A stretch of 64,000 bases of DNA from Arthrobacter sp. StoSoilB22 (GTDB lineage: Bacteria; Actinomycetota; Actinomycetes; Actinomycetales; Micrococcaceae). Positions 16,105 through 24,642 of this stretch are shown piece by piece; position 1 is the first letter of the stretch, and each line of letters opens with the position of its first letter. Where the stretch lies: positions 1,178,001 through 1,242,000 of the forward strand of contig NZ_AP024652.1 of NCBI RefSeq assembly GCF_019977315.1, given 5' to 3'. Made by a program: the position numbers and the translations under genes. The notes under the pieces were generated by a model. The model did not search any database and was not told the origin of the DNA. It saw only the letters and a program-made list of their open reading frames with translations.

Positions 16105-17697
16105 CTAATGCTCGATTATGTTTGTTACAGTCAACAAAACTTCGTCCGGAGATGCTGAGGTCTTGGCCTGAATGACTGGTGAACCGCCGAGATCCTCCTC
16201 GGATAGCGTTGGACTGTGAACTTCCACGGCCCCCAAGCTCCTGTCTATCGAGAGGATTGAAAGGAGTTGTTCACTTCGACCGATGAAATACTCCTCGAGC
16301 TGGGGGAAAACTTTGTTGAGCCATATCTGCGCTAGCTTTTCCTTCCAGTCGTTATTCGACTCCTCAAGACCTGCGAGGTACCACTGCCCAAATTGGTGAT
16401 CAGGACCGAGGTACATTGAAACGCGTCGATTAATCTTGGAGAGAAGTTGACATCCGACTCTTAATCCCTCGTTGGCGGCAAGTTCGTTCTCAAAGATTGA
16501 GAAATCGGGGCGAAGATCAATTACATGAAAACGCCGTCGAATCGCAGCATCCAAAGGCGCAACGGATTTATCCACCGAGTTCATGGTTGCTAAAGTATAG
16601 ACACCATAAGGCATCGTAAAGGGATTGGGTACCTGAGTTTTCCTGCCCGTGCTTGGTATGGTGACACTCACGGATTGGTCCCGGTCTACAAATGGTAGGC
16701 GTATCGAGATTGTCGACTTGCCTGTGGAGCCGTCAGGTTGAAGCCGTTTGTCCGGTTCCATGAAGGTGATAAATTCGCCGAAAATTTTAGAAACGTTACC
16801 CCGATTTATTTCATCAATAACTAATAAAGACTCACTGTTCTCCTGTCGGGCCCACTCGGCAAGCTCTAGCAATATGCCGGGTGACGGCTGCAGGGTGAAC
16901 TTCCCATCTTCTAGATTTTCCGGCCGCACCCCAATCAGGAAATCTTCGTAAGAATAACTCTGATGAAATGTTGCCCATGCAGTAGCCAGCCGTGGGCTAG
17001 TAGAGAGCGGCCGACGCTCGGACTCTGTGTCTACTGTTAGGGAGGTATCTCCGAACGCCGCGAGCACCTCGCTAATGATACGAGTTTTCCCGGTGGCGGG
17101 CGGGCCATAGAGGAGCACATTATGGTGGCTACGTAGGGCGGCAATCACTCGGGAAGCTTGGTCTGAGGGATGTTCTTCAGGAGTCATGTTCGCTGACCAC
17201 ACACCTTGATTCTTAGATTTAACTTCATGGCGCAGAGCACTAGGCAGATTGACAATCTCATCCGCAGGGATCCATCTTCCGTGAAAGCCACCTGATGCGT
17301 CTTTTATTATGAGTACGAGATCTTCTTCCAAATCAGCATTGGAGGCTTCGGTAGCGAATGCTCGACCTGGACTCCACAAGGGGTACTGGGTCGCTGGCTG
17401 CTGCGCGGCAAAGTAGTGATCATTTTTTCGCTGGGCCTGCGGACCCATATACCGGAGTCGATGTACGGATTTCTCGGTTGGAATTGGCATGGGACCGTCG
17501 AATGGTGCAAACTGTACAGTCTTCGTCCACCCACCCATTTGAGTTGGCGACTCTGCTGGCACATCTGAGAAGAACTCGCTGATTGCGAGGTCGGAACCGA
17601 GGCGAAGATCATACTGGCCTTTGTTGAGGCCTCGCAAAGCATTGAGGCTCGAAGCTGAGACGTGAGTATAGAGCACGCTTGATACGGGGAGCCTCAC
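16105..17697 (-). CDS. McrB-like AAA+ GTPase subunit
   Basis: A 530-residue protein. Residues about 1-180 form a distinct N-terminal domain (LVLIIKDASGGFHGRWIPA near 130-150) in the position of the DNA-recognition domain; I do not recognise its fold with certainty. The AAA+ core follows: Walker A GPPATGKTRI (about 198-207), Walker B LLVIDEINRGNVSKI (about 295-310), the McrB-type motif TMNSVDKSVAPLDAAIRRRF (about 375-394). MNSVDKS corresponds to the MNTADRS GTP-specificity signature of McrB. It should form a nucleotide-driven ring that translocates DNA and activates McrC. Its gene overlaps the D12 methyltransferase gene by four bases. Confidence 0.92.
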   Translation of the reverse strand: MRLPVSSVLYTHVSASSLNALRGLNKGQYDLRLGSDLAISEFFSDVPAESPTQMGGWTKTVQFAPFDGPMPIPTEKSVHRLRYMGPQAQRKNDHYFAAQQPATQYPLWSPGRAFATEASNADLEEDLVLIIKDASGGFHGRWIPADEIVNLPSALRHEVKSKNQGVWSANMTPEEHPSDQASRVIAALRSHHNVLLYGPPATGKTRIISEVLAAFGDTSLTVDTESERRPLSTSPRLATAWATFHQSYSYEDFLIGVRPENLEDGKFTLQPSPGILLELAEWARQENSESLLVIDEINRGNVSKIFGEFITFMEPDKRLQPDGSTGKSTISIRLPFVDRDQSVSVTIPSTGRKTQVPNPFTMPYGVYTLATMNSVDKSVAPLDAAIRRRFHVIDLRPDFSIFENELAANEGLRVGCQLLSKINRRVSMYLGPDHQFGQWYLAGLEESNNDWKEKLAQIWLNKVFPQLEEYFIGRSEQLLSILSIDRSLGAVEVHSPTLSEEDLGGSPVIQAKTSASPDEVLLTVTNIIEH

Positions 17698-18725
17698 CGC
17701 GACATCACATAAACTCGTTCGGAAACTATGTGTGAAGCATGTTCTCGCGTGGAGCTCCGGAATCTCTTTTTTTCTGCTTCGTAGTACTGCGTTTTCCCGT
17801 ACTGACCTAGTATTTCTAGGATCTCATTATGTGAGATGTGTCCGTCACTGCTGTAACTCAAGACAAATTTCCTCGATGAATTTTTTGCTGCCAACTGATC
17901 TAAGGCCCTAGGGGCTTTCCGCGAATAGCACCAATCGGAGCTCCAAACCCGCCAAGCAGGTAGCCCGGTTTTGCCGGATACCACGGGATCAGACTTCTGA
18001 ATTACGCTATTTAATAAATGATAATAAGCCGCATATTGTCGTTTAGTATATGGCGGATCGGCATAGGCTATTTCCGCTGAGGTTTCCTCGGCAACCAGTT
18101 GTGCGTCCCTGGATGAGACTAAATGTTCAGACCCCGCACGAATTTTATATCCAAAAGCCTTCAACTTTATAGAAGTCAGTGCGCGTGGTTTCCATTGTTT
18201 AAGGTAACAGCCGTAAGTTCCAGCAATGTTGCTAACGGAGGATACGCCTGTCGTGAGGGAGGTCATGAGAAGTGCCCATTCGCTGCCACTCAGCATAGGG
18301 CGCCAGCTGTTGATTTCATTGCGAATGGCATCAATGCGCATTCCGTTGGCTTCAGTGAAATATTTTCTTTCAAACGGAGTGCTTTGAGATGAAAGTGGTG
18401 TGTAGTTTGTCGTCACCCAACCAGGAACACCACTTAGTGCGTTTAGGTGTTCAATTGCAGATTGAACGTTGCTGATCTCGATGCCCGCGCTACGGAGCCC
18501 GTCAAAGGTTGGCTCCGTTCTAACGCTCAATTGTGCCATCGACCACATGACGGCGAGTGGCAGTTGGTCATTGGCGTGGACCTTGTAGCCGATATCGGCT
18601 ACTGCGGCAGAGACCGTCCCGGTTCCCGAGAAGAGATCGATGAAAGTGCTTTGCGAACCACTGTGCTCTTGGAAGATGTTCAGGAGGAGCGGCAGAAGTG
18701 AACGCTTATTTCCCAAGAAGTCCAT
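17694..18725 (-). CDS. D12-class (Dam-like) N6-adenine DNA methyltransferase
   Basis: A 343-residue protein, first gene of the cassette. It begins MDFLGNKRSLLPLLLNIF, with motif I as DLFSGTGTVSAAV (about residues 30-42) and motif IV as IAYADPPYTKRQY (DPPY, about residues 220-232). The order and the DPPY motif mark the alpha-type D12 adenine methyltransferases. It carries no nuclease domain. Together with the Eco57I-like enzyme at the other end of the operon, it suggests that two adenine positions, probably one per strand of an asymmetric site, must be modified for protection against the McrBC pair. GC is low relative to the chromosome. Confidence 0.9.
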   Translation of the reverse strand: MDFLGNKRSLLPLLLNIFQEHSGSQSTFIDLFSGTGTVSAAVADIGYKVHANDQLPLAVMWSMAQLSVRTEPTFDGLRSAGIEISNVQSAIEHLNALSGVPGWVTTNYTPLSSQSTPFERKYFTEANGMRIDAIRNEINSWRPMLSGSEWALLMTSLTTGVSSVSNIAGTYGCYLKQWKPRALTSIKLKAFGYKIRAGSEHLVSSRDAQLVAEETSAEIAYADPPYTKRQYAAYYHLLNSVIQKSDPVVSGKTGLPAWRVWSSDWCYSRKAPRALDQLAAKNSSRKFVLSYSSDGHISHNEILEILGQYGKTQYYEAEKKRFRSSTREHASHIVSERVYVMSR

Positions 18726-19047
18726 CTTGTCCTAAAGGTCTATGTTGCTGAGCGGGCAGGGGCGCCTTCCCGTCTCAGGTTAACATCTACGGAGGAGCGC
18801 GTAGCGATGCCGTCGTCGTGTTCATGCCGTCTCAGGCGCGAAAAGGCTCAGTCTGTGATTAAAGCCATGGGCGGACTTACCGGTGGTGTGGTGTGACACC
18901 GGTCCAATAAGCGACTCTACGTCGCCTGAGGCTTCACCGGATCGTCTGACTTCGTCGTGTGGCATCCTGGGATGTCCCGCGCAAGCTTCCGGGAGTTCAT
19001 GTAGAAGCTACCCGGCGGTCTGGAACGGTGCGGACGGAGACGGGTTC
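18726..19047. other. Upstream region of the restriction cassette and scar of a duplicated flavoprotein locus
   Basis: Bases 18726-18900 should hold the cassette promoter but no clear box is visible. From about 18920 to 19040 the sequence matches, with indels, 23540-23850, that is the N-terminal half of the flavin monooxygenase gene (shared word GTTCATGTAGAAGCT at 18999). It is a degraded, non-coding remnant. Confidence 0.55.
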
Positions 19048-19203
19048 CTATTGGCCCTGTGCCTCGAAAAACGCGTTCAGTTCGAGGTCCGTCGGCTCAC
19101 GGACTTCGACGGGCGTTGTAGCTGGAGTCGGATACAGGAAGTCGTGAAGGGACGTTTGTCCTTCCAATTCGGGAATAGGTTCAGACGCGGTGTTGTCTGC
19201 CAC
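19048..19203 (-). CDS. Small acidic protein, paralog A
   Basis: A 51-residue frame with GTG start at 19203 and GAGGAGG nine bases upstream. It begins VADNTASEPIPELEGQTSLH and ends FFEAQGQ. It is clearly paralogous to the 52-residue protein at 23847-24005 (shared EPIPEL-GQTS-HDFL--PTPATTPVE-REPTD-EL--FFEAQ-Q). The reading frame has stayed open while flanking duplicated DNA has decayed, so it may still be made. It has no hydrophobic segment. Function unknown; short proline-rich and acidic composition suggests a binding partner or a signal rather than an enzyme. Confidence 0.6.
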   Translation of the reverse strand: MADNTASEPIPELEGQTSLHDFLYPTPATTPVEVREPTDLELNAFFEAQGQ

Positions 19204-19352
19204 TTGTCAAGCCCTCCTCAGATCGTCTCAAACCATTCTATTTAGGCGCCGCCAAACTTACGGGGATGCGCAGCCGCGGTCCTGTGCATTCAAAACACTT
19301 AGGCATCCGAAAGCACCTAGGGGGAGGATTTGCAAAATGTCGACCGCAAGCG

Positions 19353-19590
19353 TGGTGCGGTGCCCGCCGTCGGTGTCGGAGATCAGGGGGTTAGGGGCGT
19401 AGCGTACCGCGGGAGAAGGCAGGACCTTGCGAGTGAGGGCGTTGACGCCGAGCTCGGGGCCGTGCTTGCCGGTTTCGAGCATCCAGTAGATGAGGTCTGG
19501 GCCGCGGTATCGGCGTGGGGCTTCCGGGACCGGGAAATGGCCAGAAGGACGTCGCGGCCGGCGGCGCGGTGCAGCCGAAGTGTCACACAG
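19353..19590 (-). pseudogene. Fragment of a flavin monooxygenase (duplicate)
   Basis: This fragment matches 23030-23245, the middle of the frameshifted flavoprotein gene (shared word TTGCCGGTTTCGAGCATCCA). It encodes RRYRGPDLIYWMLETGKHGP in frame, so it lacks the one-base insertion that disrupts the longer copy. Just left of it, 19338-19352 matches the first codons of the small membrane gene at 24141; the junction shows that an internal deletion fused those two distant parts. Bases 19591-19880 hold nothing recognisable. Confidence 0.75.
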
Positions 19591-19944
19591 CCGATAGTCC
19601 CGGTGTTCTACACCGATGGGCGCAAGTGTGGTGCTAGATATGTGTTTGGGCTGTCAGCTCTAATCACTACCAACCACCGCGCATTGTGGTTGCGCTTACT
19701 GGGGAGAAGTCGGAATTTGTTGTTTCCCATGATTATCACGGCAGATCTGTTGCACTTTTGGGGGAGGGGTGCGGCATTACCCATCCCCAAGTGGCAGCAC
19801 CTAGATTCTCCCCAGCACAGGCTGCCCTGCACACAGCGGGCCGTATGCCGGGGCTAAATTAGGCCGACACCCAAACCAAGGGACTGCCCCCGGTTTTGTT
19901 GACTCCTTGACCTAGCGGGCTTGGCTCGTGGAAGGGTGTTGACC

Positions 19945-20226
19945 ATGCCCAGGGCTTATGGGGCGGAGTTCCGCCAGGATGTTATTGATGTGGCCCGCAA
20001 GGGCGAAGCGCCGCTGGCGCAGATTGCGAAGGATTTCGGGCTGTCGGTCACGACATTGAAGCGTTGGATTGCCATTGCCGAACGTAGAGAATCCGGAGCC
20101 GGACCGGCAGTGAGTGAGTCGGCCGAGGTGCGGGAGTTGAAGAAGCGTAACCGCTTGTTGGAGCAGGAGAACGAGATTCTGCGCCGGGCGGCTGCCTATC
20201 GGGCCAGGGACATCAACCCAAAATGA
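19945..20226 (+). CDS. IS3-family transposase OrfA
   Basis: A 93-residue protein from the ATG at 19945 (MPRAYGAEFRQDVIDVARKG); an earlier in-frame start at 19921 is possible. It has a helix-turn-helix, APLAQIAKDFGLSVTTLKRW, and a C-terminal leucine-zipper-like coiled coil, VRELKKRNRLLEQENEILRR, the standard IS3 OrfA layout for DNA-end binding. Its stop TGA overlaps an ATG (20223-20225) that was the start of orfB before the IS110 insertion. Confidence 0.9.
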   Translation: MPRAYGAEFRQDVIDVARKGEAPLAQIAKDFGLSVTTLKRWIAIAERRESGAGPAVSESAEVRELKKRNRLLEQENEILRRAAAYRARDINPK

Positions 20227-21560
20227 CTCTTCTATGGGTTCTGTCAAGCCATGATGGTTTGGAGTTGGCGGAAGATGGAGCGGCAGACGTAGCGTTTGAG
20301 GTTCCGGCGGATTTCGCGGTTTGATTTTCCTGTTGCCCGGCTGCGGGCCACGTAGTTCTTGGTTTCGGTGTCGAAGCTCATGCGGGTGCGGACGATGACG
20401 TCGAAGGCGCGGTTGAGTTGACGGTCTCCGGAGCGGTTGAGTCGGTGTCTGGTGGTGTTGCCGGAGGATGCCGGGCGTGGCGCGACACCTCCGAGTGCGG
20501 CGAAGGCTGCTTCTGAACGGATGCGGCCGTGGTGGGAGTAGGCGCACGTGATGATCGCTCCTGTTACGGGTCCGACCCCGGAGACGGATTGAAGCCCTGG
20601 CGCCAGTTCTTCGGTGAGCTGCGCCAAGGTTTTATGGTTTTCGGCGAGCTGGAGGTTGAGGTCTTTGACTGCAAGTGCCAGGCGTTTGGCTTCAGCGCGC
20701 GCGATCCGGATCACGGGGTCGGTGCTGTTTGAGGTCCGCCAGGCAGCGATGGCGGTGATCTGTGCGTCCCGCAGGGATGACCGGGCGTCGATCCCGAGGT
20801 CGGTGCCGCGGAGCAGGGCGGTAAGAGCGTTGCGGTTGGCGGTGCGTTGGTGATCCAACAGGGATCGGGAGGCCAACAGTATCCTGATCGCGGCCCTGGT
20901 GTCTGCAGCACGCGGCTGCATCACCTGATCGCGGGGTCGCCTCAGGACTGAATGGGCGGCGGCTTCGGCGTCGATCGGATCCGACTTTCCGGTCAGTGCC
21001 CGCGATGACCGGGTAGGAGGCCTGACCTCGCCGACCTCGATGCCGGCGGCCAACAGGGCCTGGGTGAGCCGGGCACCGTAGGAGGACGTGCCCTCAACAG
21101 CGGCGAAGACCCTCTCCCCGCCGGTGCGCCGCCGGATCCAGTTGATCGCACGGTCCATTCCCGCGGAGGTAGCCGGTAAGACCGCGGTGTCGACCACTGC
21201 CCCTGTGGGGGCATGAACAGCGGTGAAAGTGTGGGTGCGGGCGTGGGTGTCGACTCCGACGACGAAATCGAACTCCTCAGCGATGGTCGCCATGGTGCGT
21301 TCTCCTCTTCTATTGAACCGGACGGGTGGCAGGGGCCTGCCTGGGTTGCTTCGGAGACGCATCTGTAACGAGTCACACCCCAGGGGTGGACAGTCTTCTG
21401 ATCAGGTCATCCGCAGCGGGCAGACCGGTGCCCGGAGAATAGCGCGGACGAGTCATTTTCAAGACACCGTGCATTGCGGGTCGGATATACCCTGAGTCAC
21501 GCGCCGTCCTCCGGGACCAGCCTGTCAGCCAGCCTCTGGCCGGCTACTGACCATTACAGA
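20227..21560 (-). mobile_element. IS110-family insertion within IS3 orfB
   Basis: Joining base 20226 to base 21561 restores orfB as ATG ATC TAC CCG CTG GTC in frame with the remaining OrfB homology. The inserted unit is therefore 20227-21560 (or shifted one base because the junction base A is shared), 1334 bp. It carries a single IS110-type transposase gene. No terminal inverted repeats are visible, as usual for the family. Confidence 0.75.
20244..21293 (-). CDS. IS110-family transposase (DEDD type)
   Basis: A 349-residue protein from the ATG at 21293 (AGAGGAGAA seven bases upstream). The N-terminal RuvC-like DEDD domain begins FVVGVDTHARTHTFTAV (first D), followed by FAAVEGTSSYGARLTQAL (E) and LTGKSDPIDAEAAAHSVL (DxxD). 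The C-terminal Transposase_20 domain has SVSGVGPVTGAIITCAY and FAALGGVAPRPASSGNTTRH, with the conserved serine region used in catalysis. The gene appears intact. Confidence 0.95.
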   Translation of the reverse strand: MATIAEEFDFVVGVDTHARTHTFTAVHAPTGAVVDTAVLPATSAGMDRAINWIRRRTGGERVFAAVEGTSSYGARLTQALLAAGIEVGEVRPPTRSSRALTGKSDPIDAEAAAHSVLRRPRDQVMQPRAADTRAAIRILLASRSLLDHQRTANRNALTALLRGTDLGIDARSSLRDAQITAIAAWRTSNSTDPVIRIARAEAKRLALAVKDLNLQLAENHKTLAQLTEELAPGLQSVSGVGPVTGAIITCAYSHHGRIRSEAAFAALGGVAPRPASSGNTTRHRLNRSGDRQLNRAFDVIVRTRMSFDTETKNYVARSRATGKSNREIRRNLKRYVCRSIFRQLQTIMA

Positions 21561-22424
21561 TCTACCCGCTGGTCACGGACCTTGCCGCCCACGGTGTTCC
21601 AGTGGCGGTGACCTGCAGGGTGTTGGGAAACAGCCAAGCAAGGCTACTACCGCTGGAGAGTCAGCCCGGTAACGGAACGGGACTGGATCGATGCGCACCT
21701 GGTCAACGCCGCCTTGGACATTCACGCCGACGACCCGGCATTCGGGTACCGGTTTATCGCCGACGAACTTCCTGGGAAGGGCATCACGGCGGGTGGGAAC
21801 AGGGTCCAGCGCCTATGCAGGGACCACGGAATCTGGTCGGTGTTCTCGAAGAAACGCGGACTGAACCGCCGGCCCGGGCCACTGGTTCATGACGATCTGG
21901 TCGAGCGGGACTTTACCGCCGTGGCTCCCAACGAGCTGTGGCTGACTGACATCACCGAACATCCCACGGCCGAGGGCAAGCTCTACCTTTGCGCGGTGAA
22001 GGACGTCTATTCCGGCAGGATCGTCGGGTATTCGATGGATTCGCGGATGAAGTCCTCGCTTGCCGTGGCGGCACTGGAGAACGCGGTGCTGGCACGCAAA
22101 CCTGCAGGGACCGTGGTGCATTCGGATCGTGGGTCCCAGTTCCGGTCCCGCCGGTTCGTCGAATCGCTCCGGCACCATGGCCTGACAGGATCGATGGGCA
22201 GGGTCGGTGCGTGCGCGGACAACGCCGCGATGGAATCGTTCTTCTCACTGCTGCAAAAGAACATCCTGGACCGTCAGCGGTGGCTCACCCGGCAAGACCT
22301 CAGACTGGCCATCACAACCTGGATCGAGAGAACCTACCACCGCCGGCGTCGGCAGCGACGGCTGGGAAAACTCACGCCCATCGAATATGAAACAATCAAC
22401 CGGGCCGCGCTCACAGCGGCCTAA
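21561..22424 (+). pseudogene. IS3-family transposase OrfB, interrupted and frameshifted
   Basis: The integrase-core protein is recognisable: ELWLTDITEHPTAEGKLYLC (first D), VVHSDRGSQFRSRRF (second D) and ADNAAMESFFSLLQKN (E), the DDE triad, ending with RRRRQRRLGKLTPIEYE. The 5' part is cut by the IS110 insertion, and one extra base near 21634 breaks the frame between GVPVAVTCRVLG and KQGYYRWRVSPVTERDW. The remaining open frame (from about 21714) lacks the N-terminal region, so transposition activity is unlikely. Confidence 0.85.
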
Positions 22425-22546
22425 GACCCCGAGTCAACGAAAGCCGGGGCAGTCCCCGGGGAGTTGTTGTGAGCTAGGGTGCCTCCTCAGTCCATGTGTA
22501 GGATTTGGACGCTGCCCGCCGCCTCCCTCTGAGTGAGAACAGGTGT

Positions 22547-23792
22547 TTATAGGCCGGAGATTCGCTCAGCGATATGCCTGGCGTCTAAGCCCACGCCACC
22601 GACTATCGCTGAGTAGTGTCGGGTTAGCCATGGCAGGCCCACGACGTATAGTCCGGGGGTTTCCGTGACGCCTCGCGAGTGTCGAGGGTAGCCCCACTCG
22701 TCGACTAGAGGCAGGTCAACGAAGCTGAAGTCGAGCTTGAACCCGGTTGACCACAAAACGGACTTGATGTTCGCACCGGCGAGGTTCAGCTCCGTTTGTT
22801 CAAAGGGGAGCCAGCCATCAGACGGCGCAGGCGGCTGCTCCGGTGTGTCGATCCCAGCCGCCGCAATGTACGCATCAATCGCTTTTCCCGACCGTTGCGC
22901 GAAGATCGACTCAACTGCCGCAAGGCGTTGGGCGAGGTCGTCGCTGAAGGTGATGTCGCCGTCGTCGATCGTTTCCAAGTGGCCGTGCAGGTGAATGCCG
23001 CGCCGGCCGAGTTCGCGGAGGTGAATGGCGTGGCCGCCGTCGGTGCCGGAGAGAAGGGGATTGGGGGCGAAGCGCGCAGCAGGGGAGGGGAGCGCCTCGG
23101 TGGTGAGCGCGTTGACGCCGTAGTCGGGGCCGTGTTTGCCGGTTTCGAGCATCCAATAGATGAGGTCTTGGCCTCGGATATCGGCGGGGCGCTTCGGGGA
23201 CGATTGAGACTGAGAGGTGGATGTCGCGGCCGGTGGCGTGAAGTTCCTCGGCGATCTGGCCCCCTGACTGACCCGTTCCGACGATGAGTACGGCACCGTC
23301 TGGCAGCTGCTCCGGATTGCGGTAATCATGGGTATGTAGTTGGGTCACGCCGCCAGGGAGCTTGGCGGCTAGTGCGGGGATCTTGGGAACTTGGTAGGCG
23401 CCCGTTGCCAGGACGACGTTGCGTGCGCGCAGGTTCCCGAGCGATGTCTCAAGGTTGAATCCGCCGCCCGGCGCCGAGGACAACCGGGTCACATCGACGC
23501 CCGTGTGGACTGGAGCGGCGATGAGCTCGGCGTACCGCCTGAAGAGGTTCACCACAGCGTCCCGGGAGATAAAGGCGTCCCGGTCGTCGCCGTCGTACGG
23601 CATCCCGGGGAGGTCCAGCGCAAGGTTGGGGGTGTTCATGTAGAAGCTGTCCCAGCGGTCCTGGAATGCGCCGCCAAGTGAGTCGCGCCGTTCCAAGATC
23701 TGATGCTCGACGCCGAATTGCGTGAGCCAGTAGCTCGTCGTGAGGCCGGCTTGGCCCGCGCCGATGATGACCGTGTCAGAGGTCGGTCCCAT
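22547..23792 (-). pseudogene. Flavin-dependent monooxygenase (FMO-like), single frameshift
   Basis: The N-terminal part carries the FAD-binding Rossmann motif VIIGAGQAGLTTSYWL (residues about 8-23), QDRWDSFYMNTPNLALDLPG, and the NADP-binding motif LIVGTGQSGGQIAEEL (about 169-184). After HLSVSIVPEAPRRY the frame is lost by one extra base near 23176. The C-terminal part continues in another frame with RGQDLIYWMLETGKHGP, KSVLWSTGFKLDFSF and TPGLYVVGLPWLTRHYSA. Assembled, it would be about 415 residues, normal for the family. The decayed duplicate at 19353-19590 lacks the extra base. Either the gene is recently inactivated or a sequencing error is present. Confidence 0.85.
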
Positions 23793-23846
23793 GGGGTGGA
23801 GTTTACGCTCGAGGGTGGCTTTTGGGGATGGGAGAAGAAGGATTTC

Positions 23847-24005
23847 CTATTGGCTCTGCGCCTCGAAGAACAACGCGGCCAGCTCGCTGTCCGTCGGCTC
23901 ACGGATCTCAACGGGCGTCGTGGCGGGGGTGGGCGGCAGGAAGTCGTGAATGGACGTCTGCCCGTCCAGCTCGGGAATTGGTTCAAACGCGGCGTCGTCC
24001 GCCAT
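23847..24005 (-). CDS. Small acidic protein, paralog B
   Basis: A 52-residue protein, ATG at 24005 with AAGGAGG about seven bases upstream. Sequence begins MADDAAFEPIPELDGQTSIH and ends LAALFFEAQSQ. It lies 55 bases upstream of the flavin monooxygenase gene on the same strand, so it is probably the first gene of that operon. The second copy at 19048-19203 occupies the same position relative to remnants of a duplicated flavoprotein gene. Strong ribosome sites in both and a conserved protein sequence argue for a real gene. No family recognised. Confidence 0.65.
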   Translation of the reverse strand: MADDAAFEPIPELDGQTSIHDFLPPTPATTPVEIREPTDSELAALFFEAQSQ

Positions 24006-24140
24006 GGTTGCGCCTCCTTCAGATCGGCTCAGACCACCTTATTTGGGCGCGGCCATGCGTCCGGGGATGTGCGGCCGGCGGATGCTGCGTGTGTTCAAAG
24101 GACGTAGGCTTTCGGGAAAAGAATCTGGGGGGATTTGGAT

Positions 24141-24341
24141 ATGAAGACCGCAACCTTGCTTCGGGTGCTCGATATCGCAACGCCGGTGGTGGCTGCACTA
24201 AGCCTGGTTCTGTTGGTAACAGGACTATTGGACAACTTCTGGGCAACAGTGTGCCTTATAGCTACTGCAGCTCCGGCAATCACCAGTTGGGTGATCAAGG
24301 ACAGGCTCCAAGGCACAGCCAAGGGTGATGAACCCCAGTAG
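24141..24341 (+). CDS. Small membrane protein, unknown
   Basis: A 66-residue protein from the ATG at 24141 with GGGGGGA about eight bases upstream; a TTG two codons earlier is possible. Two hydrophobic segments, VLDIATPVVAALSLVLLVTG and ATVCLIATAAPAITSWVI, are followed by the basic tail KDRLQGTAKGDEPQ. It is divergent from the small acidic protein/flavoprotein genes. Its first codons are present in the deleted duplicate at 19338-19352. Bases 24342-24538 beyond it contain nothing recognisable. Confidence 0.55.
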   Translation: MKTATLLRVLDIATPVVAALSLVLLVTGLLDNFWATVCLIATAAPAITSWVIKDRLQGTAKGDEPQ

Positions 24342-24562
24342 CGCCCACGGCGAAATAGCGTCTCCCGACGCCAAAAATGTCAGTGGCGACGCAACGATCT
24401 CTGGGCGCTAAAGACCTGGAACTGCCTCCATGGGACACATCCGATGGATAAATATTTCCCAGCACTAGCTATCTGCTCAGATGTATGTAGACTTGACGGT
24501 GTTGTTGTGTTTGGCATTTGGTAGTTCAGGCAGTCCCCACGATCCTTCCGGATCGTGACCTT

Positions 24563-24628
24563 CTGAAGTAACGGTGGAGAACACCCCACACCCGGAGACC
24601 CGAAAGTCGGGACAATCTCCACCTTCAG
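24563..24628 (+). promoter_or_regulatory. Folded 5' leader of the cold-shock gene
   Basis: CTGAA (24563-24567) and TTCAG (24624-24628), then GGTGGAGA (24573-24580) and TCTCCACC (24616-24623), can form a long stem with a TAAC bulge-like offset. An inner hairpin, CCCGA (24599-24603) with TCGGG (24607-24611), sits on top. Another hairpin, CACGATCC/GGATCGTG, precedes it at 24539-24558. The closing stem ends one or two bases before the AAGGA ribosome site (24630-24634). Cold-shock mRNA leaders commonly refold with temperature; that role here is inference. Confidence 0.6.
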
Positions 24629-24642
24629 TAAGGACTGAAAAA

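Larger units (their letters stand above)
19881..22455 (+). mobile_element. IS3-family element, interrupted by an IS110-family element
   Basis: Terminal inverted repeats GGACTGCCCCCGGTTTTGTT... (19881-19905) and its imperfect complement (22431-22455) match at 22 of 25 positions. Inside are orfA, a nested IS110-type insertion, and orfB with a further frameshift. I see no clear target-site duplication flanking the repeats. The element lies between the two copies of the flavoprotein locus. Confidence 0.85.

Noticed and set aside
19313..19805. Single GCACCTAG boxes at 19313 and about 19798
   Set aside because: No neighbouring boxes at 21-22 bp; the first has an ACACTTAG at 18 bp only. Treated as chance.
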